From Fomitopsis serialis (lineage: Eukaryota; Basidiomycota; Agaricomycetes; Polyporales; Fomitopsidaceae), in assembly GCF_022376445.1 (NCBI RefSeq), contig NW_025954976.1:372001-436000 (forward strand): DNA of 64,000 bases, read 5' to 3'. Below the pieces are notes generated by a model. It saw only the letters and a program-made list of their open reading frames with translations, was not told where the DNA came from and did no database searches. How positions within the stretch are numbered: position 1 is the stretch's first letter; the number at the start of each line of letters is the position of its first letter. A program made the position numbers and the translations under genes. Positions 36,568 to 47,259 of the stretch are shown piece after piece.

Positions 36568-36909
36568 GCGTGCAGAGGCGAAGGAGAGTCGTGTGACGCG
36601 CGGACGTGACGCGTCGTTTCCCAACCTCGGAAAACGCGTGACGCGTACGCGCGCTGGGACCCCGCGTCGCGTCGCGTCACCAGTCACTCGACACGCAGCC
36701 GTGGAAAATGTCTCAATAACGCTGCATTTAAACTCAATCAGCCTTGACAACGACGGGACGACTGCCACGGGAACGTCCACTGGCCAAGGGCAAAGAGCAG
36801 CTACTACGAATCGCTCAATTCACACTACACGCTACAATACAGAACACGACGGCATGATGGAAAGTTTAGGACGAGACGACATAGGTGATGCTACAAGCGA
36901 AGTCGAAAT
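36568..36909. other. Spacer between SKP1 and the capping-enzyme gene
   Basis: This 342-base spacer lies downstream of SKP1 and upstream of the capping-enzyme gene, both on the minus strand. It must contain the SKP1 3' UTR and the capping-gene promoter. Its first 120 bases are rich in CG dinucleotides with repeated ACGCG/CGCGT words (near 36594-36675), which could be MluI-cell-cycle-box-like sites. Confidence 0.4.
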
Positions 36910-37722
36910 CTACCGGTCCTCCGCCCATTCCTAGAGAAGATGTGTGATTAGATGACCGTCCAGTCTCTTGTGATAGTGGACGATACTCACGTTCTCCTTC
37001 TTGATTTGAGCCTGAGGGACAACATAAAGAGATCAGTGGCGATGTTACAAACAAAATCAATGCACTCACCTCCTCCTCGGGCGTGAAGTCGTTGACGATG
37101 TTGAACAGCTTGCGAATTTCCTCGGGCGTCTTGCCCTTGATCATGTTCGCAACGGTTTTGCAGCCGACGTCGCTGTGGCGCGCACGTAATCCGTTTGAGA
37201 CCGTCTTGATAAACATTCGTGAATTTGACTTACAGGAGGGGCTTGATGTCGAGGTAGTTAGCGGCGAGAATGATCTCGAAAAGCATCTCCTGGTCGACCG
37301 TGATGAACTTCTGGTCCCACTCGCTGATGTCGGTTGTCCGCTTGCGGTTCTCATCCTGACTCTGCTCAGACTCAGCGGTCGGCAGAGGCTCCCCGCGATG
37401 GTGCTCGCAGTACTCGAGGACCTAGATCGATGAGCTTATGAGTACGCCACAGCACTCTCAACAAGGATCGCCGCGCGAGCAGCGCGGCGCAACCGGCTCA
37501 CCTTCTTCAGGACGCTCGAAGAGACATTCGGTAGAGGGATGGGCTGGTCGCTCTCGCCAACATCTGCGCGCAGGCCGTCGCTATCAGCACCGACACGAGA
37601 GGCGCGCACTGAGTGAAACGACAAAACGCACCCTCGAGCATGTTCTTGATGAGAACGCTGCGCTCGGCAACTTCCTTGTCTACAACGAATTGCTCATTGT
37701 CGGAGGTGACGAGGAGAACCAT
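36910..37722 (-). CDS. SKP1: SKP1, adaptor subunit of SCF ubiquitin ligases
   Basis: Skp1 bridges cullin and F-box proteins in SCF ubiquitin ligases. The minus-strand ATG at 37720-37722 opens [21 protein letters not shown]. After an intron come [15 protein letters not shown] and [13 protein letters not shown], then the ISEWDQKFI and [19 protein letters not shown] segments. The F-box-binding C-terminus follows: [33 protein letters not shown], then two tiny exons reading AQIKKEN and EWAEDR with the stop at 36910-36912. The fit to known Skp1 is nearly continuous at about 165 residues. An acidic linker near [10 protein letters not shown] is short, as in fungi. A 209-base spacer separates it from the divergent bL27m gene. 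Confidence 0.95.
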
Positions 37723-37931
37723 GTTTGTAGCGAGGGCGTAGAGGAATCGACCTGGATGTAGGACGTGAGGTTTGCGCACTGCACAGGTCTGCGTCTTTAT
37801 GTCCAGAAGCGTGCTTACGTAACCTCGTGATTTGTGTGGCTCAGTGGCGCCTCTGCGACGACTTAACCTTGTCCTTGCCTTGTCCTACCCGACTTTGCCA
37901 CTCATCGTATTGGGCCCATCTCACTCACAGC
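37723..37931. promoter_or_regulatory. Compact bidirectional promoter, SKP1 / bL27m
   Basis: Only 209 bases separate the two divergent start codons, so both promoters must overlap or share elements. No TATA box is obvious. Both genes are housekeeping genes expected to be strongly expressed. Confidence 0.6.
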
Positions 37932-38594
37932 ATGTCTGTGCTCTCTGTGTTCCACTTTGTCCACGCAGCGCGAAACCCGTTCGTGCCAGCAGGTACGCCC
38001 CGCTTTGTCCACCGCACACATTAACGCTCATCCGCGAACCTCCGCCACAGGCCTAGGGTCCGTGCGGACGGCCACAAAACGTGCTGGCGGCACCGTTGCC
38101 AACCATGGGGGCTCGCCAGGAAAGCGGCTAGGCGTCAAGAAGTTCTCAGGTGTGTGACTCGTCCACCCTGCCTCACCGCGCCTCGTTTTACGCACGCCCA
38201 ACTGATAATTATCATCTCCGCGTGGCCAGACGAGTACGTCGTACCGGGCAACATCCTCGTGCGGCAGCGGGGTACCCAGTTCCATCCCGGCCAGCACGTA
38301 AGTCCCAACACTCCCTCCCAATCTCGACAAGTTGACTCATGCGCATTGCCGGTTGCGACACAGGTGGGAATGGGCCGTGACCACACGCTGTTCGCGCTTG
38401 TCCCCGGGTACGTGCGTTTCTATAAGGAGACGCGCATGCGTGGCGACCGCAAGTACGTCGGCATCGTATTGGAGAGGGGCGACAAGCTGCCGAGGGACGA
38501 GGCGGCGCTGGGACGCAGTCGGCACTTCGGTTTCGTGAACCTCAACGCATCTGCATCCGAGGAGCAGGATGCGCCGGCACGGACTGCTGCTTGA
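37932..38594 (+). CDS. MRPL27: Mitochondrial large-subunit ribosomal protein bL27m
   Basis: This protein of the mitochondrial large ribosomal subunit sits near the peptidyl transferase centre. The ATG at 37932 gives a short, Arg/Ala-containing presequence ([16 protein letters not shown]) suited to mitochondrial import. The first intron (about 37993-38064) joins to [17 protein letters not shown] and [13 protein letters not shown]. The second (about 38150-38229) joins to [21 protein letters not shown], and the third (about 38299-38363) to [20 protein letters not shown]. These are the hallmark motifs of bL27. A fungal C-terminal extension of about 60 residues is charged and ends with the TGA at 38592-38594. 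Introns keep the frame exactly. Confidence 0.94.
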
Positions 38595-38837
38595 CGTACT
38601 CCGTTAGCTCTCGATGTAACGTACTTTTTCTCGGTTGCGCATATTGCATGTTTTCATCACTGTTATACAAGAACATACTATCTACATGACCGGCTTCGAT
38701 ACAGCACAGATGATACAGCTAAGGGGAGCAGTGAGGGGGTGATGTGTGGCTGAGGTGGGCTATGCGTTCAGTACTTAAGGAGAGAAGCATCCGGACTGCA
38801 AACTATCATACAAACGAAGAAACGAACGGGTACGGCC

Positions 38838-40661
38838 TCACCAGGACAGCTCTGGGAACCTGACTTTCATGACCGGCGGAGGATCCAGGTCGACGACTTC
38901 GATGATTTTCCTCAGTCCCGGTATGTCTGTGTCCTCGATGTCCTCAAAGTTCTCGTAGCACGGCAGGCGCATCGACAATCGGTTGATTGGATGGCCGTGC
39001 TGTGCTCGCTGCTGTGCCAGAAGGTAACACTGCAAGGTTGACCACGTCTTGTCGTTCGTCATGGTCAGCACCTCCAGATTCGGGCACAACAGCCTCCCGG
39101 TGACCTCCCCCGGCGTGGCTAACGCCGCAAGGATCGCCCTCGAGAACCCCGCGTCGTTGATGCTGTCTATGCGGATATGGAGCTCCTTCAGCAGTGGCAT
39201 CCGCTCAAACACCTCGATCCACCGCCTCCGCGTGAAGCCCAGGTGCGCCCGGTGGTAGTACGTCTCCGAGATCGTGAACTCCTCCAGGAGGGACAGGTCG
39301 AGCGTGCGCACGATGCTCAGCAGGAGGTGGCCCGCGACGGTCGGCATCTCGCCCATGTCGCTGTCCTGCGGGATCGCGGCGACGATCTGGAACGGGCTCG
39401 TGCGCGTCGTGCCGTGGATGGCGACGACGTCGTTCGCGCTCGTGTACTCGATGTGCAGGCGCGTGATGCCTGGGAGGTGCCCCGTCTCCTCGAGGTTGTC
39501 CGGGAGGCCGAAGCGGAACGTGAAGTCTGCCGCGCGCTCGAGCCAGACGTGGAAGCGCGTCGCGCAGTCGGGCACCGCGAGCCGGCTGAAGAGGTCCGCG
39601 ACGACCGACGCGGAGCAGCGTGCGATATCGAGCACGCGGAGGTTGTCGAGTCGTAGCGGGGGGAGGGAGTCCGCCGCTGACGAGGACGTGAACGTCGCCT
39701 TGTACGTTCTGAGCTCTTCGAGCTCGGGGCACGCCGCGAGGATCTCAAGGAGCCGCGAGACCTCCATTGTTATGGGTTTGCGTTTCTTGCCCTTGATGAA
39801 GAGCCGTCTGAGGTTGGTGAATGTCAGGCTGCCCAGCTCAGGGTATGCATACACCAGCCTGAGGGTGGTCAGTCGGGGCGTGTGACCATCGAACATGGTC
39901 GGTAATGCGAAACAGTCGCCGTCCATGCCGACTTTAAATACGTGCAGCGCCTCGAGCGAGGGTGCGGGGGATCGTAGCATGGTCTCGAGCGGCTCACGGA
40001 GATCCGCGTCCTCCATGAATATGGACGGGAGGTATATGTGGCGTATTCGTGCGGCATGTGGCATCGCAGCATTTATGACCTGGGATGCTGCCTCCGTGGT
40101 TGCTGAGGCGGATACTATGAGGGATAACGGGGCGTCTGCGGACCGTTCCAGACATGCCAGCGCAGCGTCTGGGTATTTCGTGCTAAGACGCGTCCAGAGA
40201 GCGGCACATGTCAGCGCGATCTCTCGCCAGCGGTGACAGACGTGGGCGAGGTATACCCATGGTGCAGAGCCGTAAGATGGGTGGAGGGGCCCGTCCCCTT
40301 CCTCCGCAATGTCATGGAAGATGAGCAGGAGTATGTCGGGCGCCAGCCGGTGTACGGGGCGCAGTGCATTCCGGTATCTCTGCAGCAGTGCAAGAGAGAA
40401 GTCCAAGTCTCCGAGCTGTATTCGAGTGTTAGCGTACGCGGAGGTGAAACACCTTGCAGTGCGATCCCACCTTGTCCACCACTCCGTTCAACTCGTCGGC
40501 GCTTTAGACCCAACGAACCAGTCCGCATCAGCCTTCGCCACGGGTCCTAGGAATGAATACACGCACTGCGGACCATGCCACTGAGGAAGGTTCCAGGCAG
40601 GACGGTCGAGGAGGTGAGAGAGGGATAGCCCTGTCGACGATGTGGTCGGCTGAGAGGCCAT
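38838..40661 (-). CDS. F-box protein with leucine-rich-repeat-like C-terminus
   Basis: F-box proteins select substrates for SCF ubiquitin ligases by binding Skp1. The core is a single long exon (38838 to about 40418) that begins LGDLDFSLALLQRYRNALRP. The F-box follows: VHRLAPDILLLIFHDIAEE, then WVYLAHVCHRWREIALTCAALW. The remaining 430 residues show irregular leucine-rich repeats (for example TPRLTTLRLVYAYPELGSLTF and LRVLDIARCSA), as in the many agaricomycete F-box proteins. Two short upstream exons were placed by splice sites: one starting at the minus-strand ATG 40659-40661 (ASQPTTSSTGLSL) and one reading DELNGVVDKVGSHCK. That 5' model is less sure; translation could begin further down. 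The large, fast-evolving family gives no hint of the substrate. Confidence 0.82.
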
Positions 40662-41182
40662 GACGGGCGACTTAACAGAGCGGGCGTGGGAGGGTGAGAG
40701 GCAAAGACCGCAGACGGAGTTGTGCTTGGGGCGCACCTATAAGGAGCAGCGCGGCGTGTTTGCGAGCGCCGGGCCAGTGCGGACAGCGATGGCAGTCTGA
40801 GTCGACCTCTCCGAGTCCTTGACGTACAAACCATCGCAGTCCCACCCCCTGCGATCTCGGTGGCTATTCACCTCAATATCGGCTACTGGCACTATAGCAC
40901 TGCCGTGCATGACTGCAACCCGAGTCATCATGCATCACCCACGCTGCTCTTCCAAGTCCCGGAGTACTGCAATTCTGCACGCCTGTAGCTACGTCTCGAG
41001 TGCCAGACGACCCAGCCCGACAATGTCGCGGAACCGGCGGCAGTTTGAACAGACTGGGACCGCCACCTGCCTAATTATAGGCGTGCAGAACCGGTAGCCA
41101 TGCTACGAAACTCACGATCCGGTTCTCACAGGTCTCCTCCTCCACCATCGCCATCCAGCCCTGTGCGCCGGCTTGAGCCATA
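40662..41182. promoter_or_regulatory. Divergent promoter region, F-box gene / DUF3074 gene
   Basis: This 521-base region lies between divergent starts and must hold both promoters. No specific element, RNA gene or repeat was recognised. Confidence 0.45.
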
Positions 41183-42177
41183 ATGTCGTCCGATTACCAG
41201 CTCTCGATAACGCCCGTGAAGCTGTCGCGTAAGTACAGCTCCAGATGAGATTGGACTTTCAGAGTTGACGCTGTCGGACCGGAACCAGAGCTGCCGTCGG
41301 AAGAGACGATCGCTGCGCTCGGCGAGGCCCTGCTGGACTCAACCAAGTCTTGGAAGCAAGGCAAGACGTTCCAAAAGGGCACCGTGAAGACGAGCTCGCG
41401 CCCAAAGGGCCCGCAGGACGGGGCGCCCTGGCACTGCCGGGTCAGCGAGCACGCGCCGGAGGACGCGACGTTCGACGAGTTCTGGAGCAAGCTGGGCGAG
41501 GACAAGGCGAACAACGAGATGCAGTGCGTGTCAGAGTTCCCCCGCCCCTCCATCGTCCGTCCTATGTACCGCGACCCCGAGATCGATCGTGCCGTGCCCT
41601 GACATCGATGACGATGCCCCATAGGTACGTCCCGGAGATCAAGAAAGTGACCCTCATCAAGGAGATCTCGCCGACGCAGTCCATATGGTCGCTATACTAC
41701 ACCTTCCCGCCGCCCGTGTCCCCCAGGGTCTTCACGGTTCTGCAGACTAAGCACTTGGTCGCGGAGTCTCCGAAGAAAGGGTGTGTACAATGTCTACGGT
41801 CGTATACCTGCTCATGTTTACGCTCTCTGTGATCCTACCAGCCTGATCATCTCTACGCCAGTGGATCTCTCCGAGGACACAGAACTAGCGAAGCTCGAAG
41901 AGAAAGGTGTCAAGGGACGCTACGTGAGCGTCGAGCTCCTCCAGGAGCTGGATAACGGTAAGGTCGAATGGCGGATGGCCACCTCCAGCACGCCCGGCGG
42001 CAACATTCCGTCTTTCGTTGCTGAGTCTACCATGGACAGCACCATTGCCAAGGTACGCGTGTTCTTTCTCTCGCGGGTGATTCGTCTTACATTGTGTACC
42101 CTCAGGATGTAACGCATTTCTTGCATTGGTTCCATACAGTGCGGGCGAAGCCTCAGGAATCTGCCGCGGCCGCATGA
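41183..42177 (+). CDS. DUF3074 (START-like fold) protein
   Basis: The protein matches the fungal DUF3074 family, whose fold is START-like and suggests binding of a hydrophobic ligand; its biological role is not known. The ATG at 41183 starts SSDYQLSITPVKLS. After a short intron come AALGEALLDSTKSWKQGKTF, SRPKGPQDGAPWHCRVSEH and FDEFWSKLGEDKANNEMQ. The next exon carries YVPEIKKVTLIKEISPTQSI and WSLYYTFPPPVSPRVFTV. The last parts carry SLIISTPVDLSED, KGRYVSVELLQEL, KVEWRMATSSTPGGNIPSF and finally DVTHFLHWFHTVRAKPQ, with the TGA at 42175-42177. Introns are near 41226-41258, 41524-41624, 41780-41840 and 42053-42106. Length is about 230-240 residues. Family call good; function unknown. Confidence 0.82.
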
Positions 42178-42548
42178 GATCGTCTTATGAACTTGATGTC
42201 CGCTTTGTCAACGTGACTGCGCTTTGGGTTACGCGCATCAGACTTGTATGTACATTACTGACACCTGGAGGGTACCGGTTGCAATATACCCGACTAGTGA
42301 AGAGGAGCATTGCACCCGAACATACTTGCGAGCCTTGCCTTGCAGGTGTACTGTGTGTGTGTGTGTGACGCCTAACTTAAGGCACTGATACACATTGACA
42401 ACGTGTTTACAATAGATCCTTGGATCGGTGAAACTGCTCCCTCTTCCTTTCCATTCAGATCGCGCAATCCGGAAACACAAACATACGTCCTACGGCGAGA
42501 CACTGGCGCTGTGCCAGATACGCCTACACATGTTTATCCACAACAAAA
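42178..42548. other. Intergenic region between convergent genes, with a short TG repeat
   Basis: This 371-base spacer lies between the 3' ends of the DUF3074 and glutamine synthetase-like genes. It contains a (TG)8 microsatellite at about 42352-42367. No gene is seen. Confidence 0.55.
42352..42367. repeat. (TG)8 dinucleotide microsatellite
   Basis: Eight tandem TG units lie in the intergenic region. This is a direct observation; such tracts are commonly length-variable between strains. Confidence 0.8.
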
Positions 42549-44747
42549 TCAAGCCAGTTCCAGATATCTCTCCACTGGCGACGCCTATATTAGCAGACAA
42601 ACGATACGACGGAACAACCGACAGCTCACCTTCCCAGTTTGTGACTGCCTGGTTCCAAAGCTGCACTTCGTGCTGGCGCGTGCCTCCGAAGTGGTCCACG
42701 AAATCGTTTCCGAACACCGCCTCCTCGCGCGCGATGCTCTCAGCACGCATCATGCGCTCCGTCGCCGCCTCCAGCGACTGCGGGAGCATCTTGACCTACA
42801 CCACAGCAGTCAGCGTCATCCTCCCCACCCCTGACAAGCCCGAGCGCAACTACCTTGCCGTTCTTCTTATCCTCCAACGTCAACTGCCCCACCGGCGGGC
42901 CGGGCAGCGCCATCTTCCTCTCGATGCCCCGCAGCCCGAGCGCGAGGACCGCGCTGAGCGCGAAGTAGGGGTTCATGTCCGCGCCGGGCACGCGCACCTC
43001 CAAGCGCGTCGCGGCGGGCGGGACGGAGGGCGGGCCGATGATGCGCACGGACGCGGCGCGCGAGTCGTAGCCGTACGTGACCGCGTTGGGCGCCCAGAAC
43101 GCCTCGCCGCCGACGAGCCGCTTGTAGCCGTTGATCGTCGGGACCAGCTGTGTCGTGGTGCGGTGAGTGCGGACTCGGAGGTGCGGGTGGGTGGGAGGCG
43201 GTGGGCTTACCATGGGCATGACGTCGGGGAGGCCGTCGAGAACCCCGGCGAGGAACCACTCGCCTTCTTGGCTGAGGAACTTGGTGTCTTCGTTGGCTGC
43301 GTTGGCGCGTCCGGTCTTGAGCTGCGCTTCGGAGACGGCGAAGATACTCTTTCCATTCTCGTCGCGTAATGAGACGTGGATATGGCTTCAGGTGGATGAG
43401 GTTTGTAATACAGACAAAAGCCTTTAAGAGTACATACCCGCTGCAGCCTGGCAGCTGAGGCATGGCAGTGTGAGAACTGTGAGCCTCGGAAGTTAGACCC
43501 AAAGAGACGTACGTTTCCCCAAGGCTTAGCCATGAAACTCGGGACTATCCCGTGCTTCATGCCTATGCTCTTCAAAAGATACTTGAACAAGATTGCGTTG
43601 TCTGCCATGCGACATGCGGTCGTGTAAGCTAGCGCGGTCTCATATACACCCGGCCCCGTCTCGGTGTCTATCCCAAGCCTTGATCAATGATCAGAGTGGA
43701 TTTGCGCATCAGACTTACGGTGGCCTTCGAGCGGCACGTCAAACTTCAGACTCTCGTCGAAGATGTCGTGAAAGTAGTCGTTGTTCAGTTGAGTGCGGAG
43801 GAGTGAGTAGCCATGCACTGCTGCATATCAGAATGTGAGGTGTGCGTGCAACTGGCGGATGCTCACTTCCAGGAGTGAGCGGTTGTAGGTCTGTGTACCT
43901 TTTCTCATTCAAACTGTGCGGTGTCTCTGGCCGGTACATACCATTTCAATGAAGTCTGTTAGACGAGCGAGCAAAAGAGAACTTCACCTTTGAATTGGAA
44001 GTACTAGATGTATGTCTCAGCTGTGCATGAGTACACCGAGCGGATGGGTGCTGACCTCGTATTCACAGCCAGCGTAGCATTGCCACCCCTTGCTTGCAGC
44101 CTTGTCCACGACGCCCTTGAGGACGCCGCGGGGATCCGCACAGATGGGTTCCTTGGTGTCCGGGTCGAGGAAGGACACGAGGAAAAAGGGGACATTTTTC
44201 TCCCAAGGTATCCGTCGGTATGTAGACAAGTCGATGGTCGCGAGAAGATCTCGGTACCCGTTTGCCCTATTAGAGATCAGTAGTTCCTTTGAGTAGACGG
44301 TGTCATGTAGATCCCATCCGCTGGGACAAGCCTGCTTGAGCGAGCGCGACACAGCAACCGTTCTTGATATGTACGCACAAAATGACACTGCAGAAGCCGA
44401 ATCCATCGGACGATGCGGCACTGAGGAATTTCTCCTTGGACTTTTAACGGATGGATTGGAACACGTCAGGACCCCTATGCCAATGAGCATAGCAGTGCCT
44501 TACCATGAACTTGCCCCTCAGGACACCATCAACTGGATGTGTTCATTCAGTCTAGCAATATCCGGGCGCGGTAGCCATCTGCCTGCTTACCGTCGATACC
44601 TGTACCACCGGCATCATTAGTTCATCACGCGAGACGGACCTCCGCGAATCACTCACCAGCCACTTTCACTTTGGTGTCATCCCGAAGCAAGTCCTCGAGT
44701 TCGAGGAGAGACTTCGGAGCATGTTGCGTTGCTGATGCGCTTCCCAT
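42549..44747 (-). CDS. Type I glutamine synthetase-like enzyme
   Basis: The protein belongs to the glutamine synthetase I / FluG-type ligase group, which couples ammonia or an amine to glutamate-like substrates with ATP. The minus-strand ATG is at 44745-44747 (GSASATQHAPKSLLELEDLL). Family segments follow in order: WDMHDTVYSKELL, FFLVSFLDPDTKEPICADPR, GWQCYAGCEYE, and ETALAYTTACRMADNAILFK. Next come KHGIVPSFMAKPWGN (GS-I FMxKP motif), LPGCSG and HVSLRDENGKS (GSGxHxHxSL-like). Then TINGYKRLVGGEAFWAPN, SRAASVRIIGPP and ADMNPYFALSAVLALGL. A final intron near 42561-42614 completes WEVERYLELA, stopping at 42549-42551. It contains about ten introns and encodes about 480 residues. No N-terminal amidohydrolase domain is fused, unlike FluG. 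Whether it makes glutamine or a gamma-glutamyl compound is unknown. Confidence 0.88.
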
Positions 44748-45941
44748 GATCGCAATGCTTGTAGATTCCTCGCTGTTGAGAGGAAATATTGCGTTATCGC
44801 CCAGCGCCGCAGTCGACAAGTGTGGCTGTTCATGGGCGCTTGCGATACATACTTACTGCATCTGGAAGGTCAGCCACCGTACTGACAGTCATTCTTCAAG
44901 TTGACAGGCACGCCTTCGTTTGCACTCCAGCAGTCGTAGTGAATCCCAATGCGAGTACTGTTTTTTTCCCTACAATGAATATTACTTGGAAAAATACCGA
45001 GAAGTGACCCTACTGCTGGCAAACTGCTGGTATACCCCCTTACGTGCACTCGAGCCTCGTGCTTAGTAGTACTTCGACCTACCATCAGATACCTGCTTTG
45101 TATCTGCCGAATCATGCACGCCACCTCTGGGATAGAAAACATAAGGTCTGGATCATTCCACCCGGCTACGCCGCGGTAATTTCGGTGAGATCGTCCGATG
45201 TTGACCTCTGCCAGCCTGAGGGCACCGGGGACAGAGGGTGTTCTTAAATAATCCTTGGAAACCGTTCGCGACGGGAGCATAGAACCCTCCGAATGAGCTC
45301 GTCCACTCTCCATTCCTACGGCCTTTACCTGCCTGCGCAAGCGGTCGTTTGATTGCATCCCTAAGTCGCGTAGTAAGTAGGATCGACATTTTATCCAACC
45401 CTACAAGTAACCGTCATTCAACCGGCAGAAGGACGCTGCAATCTGGAACAGTCAGAAAGCCAGCATCCGGTCTCAGGCTGCAAGCCTCGCTCTGTTGCTA
45501 CGAACGCCTCCGATCAGCGGGCCCGGACGGCTGTCTAGCGAGTGGTATGAGAACTGCTTGTGTTGAAACATGAATGTGGTCTCGATGCGCAACCTGAGAT
45601 GTGTCATATCGAGTCCGAATTCCGAGTGTGGTTGCCAGTAGTACTTAGCGCAGCTAGTTCCTTTCTACAAACGATGGTCTGCATTTGGATGTCCGGGCGT
45701 AGTATGTAACGAGCGATTATCGATTTATCACTAATAGTAGGGAGCAGAGACGGGGAGCCAGCTCGACGTTCATGTATGTGTCCCAGAGATGTCTGTCGAG
45801 ACAATCCATAGCTATCGCGATTGGGGTCCGATGTCTACTGCGGGCATACCGTATCCACAGAATACAGTATGTCTACAAATTTGAGCCTCAGCTCTGACAT
45901 TTCGCCTACTACATCAGCAGACAAGGTGATGCGACGAATGC
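44748..45941. other. Gene-poor stretch with minus-strand coding-like fragments
   Basis: This 1.2-kb interval lies between two minus-strand genes and should hold the promoter of the glutamine synthetase-like gene. Minus-strand fragments read GEWTSSFGGFYAPVANGFQG (near 45250-45312), GVAGWNDPDLMFSIPEV (near 45110-45170) and RIGIHYDCWSANEGVPVNL (near 44890-44950). They look protein-like but do not join into a recognised gene, and may be remnants of a lost one. Confidence 0.35.
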
Positions 45942-47259
45942 CTACACCGGCAGTTCGCTCTTGACTCCCATGGGCAGCCCGTCGTCGGTGTCCACGACCT
46001 TCGAGATGTCGACTGCAACCGGGCGCATGGCGAAGGACTGCTGCTCCTGCATGGCAGTACGGCGAGATGTAATCCCAGAGGACGTTGAAGGATGTGCCCG
46101 CTGCGCCCATCCGAGACCAACCCGTACGTTGATCATCATGAACGCGATACCGGCGATAGGGCAGAGCGTATCCACAGCTGTGTACTGCAGGTTACTCTGT
46201 GCCTGATACGAACCGAAAAAGAATATAGTGTATGACCTGAAGGCAGAACAAGACGTCAGCACCCAGCATAGGATGGACCGGGACAAACACATACGTATAG
46301 AGGGCAGCACTCTCGACGATGGTCACAAGAACCCTCTGGGGGAAATATGTATGCGTCAGCAAGTCACCGCGCAGCAGCTGTACAGGGAAGACAGACCATG
46401 AGGTTGCCGCCTCCGTACGAACCGGTACGTTGTCGAGCACGCCATACCCTCCAGCCGATGCCAACGGAACTATAGACATTCGTCCTGCGCGGGATATTAG
46501 CTTCGCGTATATGTAGACCAGATCATACGTACACAAAGGTGAAGGCGTAGTCTGCGGATATCCATCGACTGAGGGACGCGATGAAGACGGTGTTTCCGCT
46601 TCCGACTTGGGTAAGCTCATAGACGACACCAGGACCCGCCACTAACGAAATTTCAGCAACATATTCGCTGATCGTGAGCCAAGGCGAAACAAACTTACCA
46701 CAAAGACCTAGGACGGTAAAGCACGGGAGGATGATAACATAGTAGTTATATCCCCAGACAGTCCAGAGACGATAGATCTTGGAAGGAGCGCTTCAGGGAC
46801 AACATTTACGAATCGACGACGCAGGGCTTACGAATAGGATGTCGCAAGTGATGATTGTGGCGATCAGGAACCCAATTTTGACGGCCTCCGTAGTGAGAGC
46901 AAGGTCCGAATAGTAGAGCAACGGCACTTTGCCTCCCATGAAATTGACGAATGCATCGAAGAGACGATAGACTGTCATCACCCAGTGCTTATACAAGATT
47001 TTCGTCAGTCAGCAAATGGGATCTACATCACTTTGAAAACAGAACTCACCCCGGTGACTGTCAACATGACGAACATTGACCCGAACAATACAGGAGTGAA
47101 ATACGCAGAGAGCACGGGCGTCCCACCAGACCGTTGTGACCCAACCCGGCTGAAATGAAGGTACAAGAAAGTCAATGCCAGTACCAGGAATACGCCATAG
47201 AGCATGCTCTCTAGGGCTACCGTAGCCAGGTTGACGCTGATGAGGGGGAGCTGCGCCAT
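45942..47259 (-). CDS. Seven-TM membrane protein of an agaricomycete-expanded family, unknown function
   Basis: This protein looks like the orphan serpentine proteins that are abundant in mushroom-forming fungi; no ligand or role is known to me. The minus-strand ATG at 47257-47259 opens AQLPLISVNLATVALE directly into a first helix (SMLYGVFLVLALTFLYLHF). Later segments include HWVMTVYRLFDAFVNFMGG, TEAVKIGFLIATIITCDIL, IYRLWTVWGYNYYVIILP, WISADYAFTFV, LVTIVESAALYTYVFV and YTAVDTLCPIAGIAFMMINV. The cytosolic C-terminal tail ends GLPMGVKSELPV at the stop 45942-45944. Alternating helices and short loops give about seven membrane passes. The protein is split by about seven introns and the frame seems intact. 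The seven-pass layout alone does not prove a G-protein-coupled receptor. Confidence 0.8.

Noticed and set aside
39177..39885. Long plus-strand open frames inside the F-box gene
   Set aside because: They are antisense to the F-box/LRR exon in GC-rich DNA, with Arg/Glu/Ala-biased translations and no splice or start support.
45110..45170. GWNDPDL motif as a GH27 alpha-galactosidase
   Set aside because: The motif resembles the GH27 WNDPD signature, but the flanking residues do not follow the family and no catalytic Asp region is found nearby.
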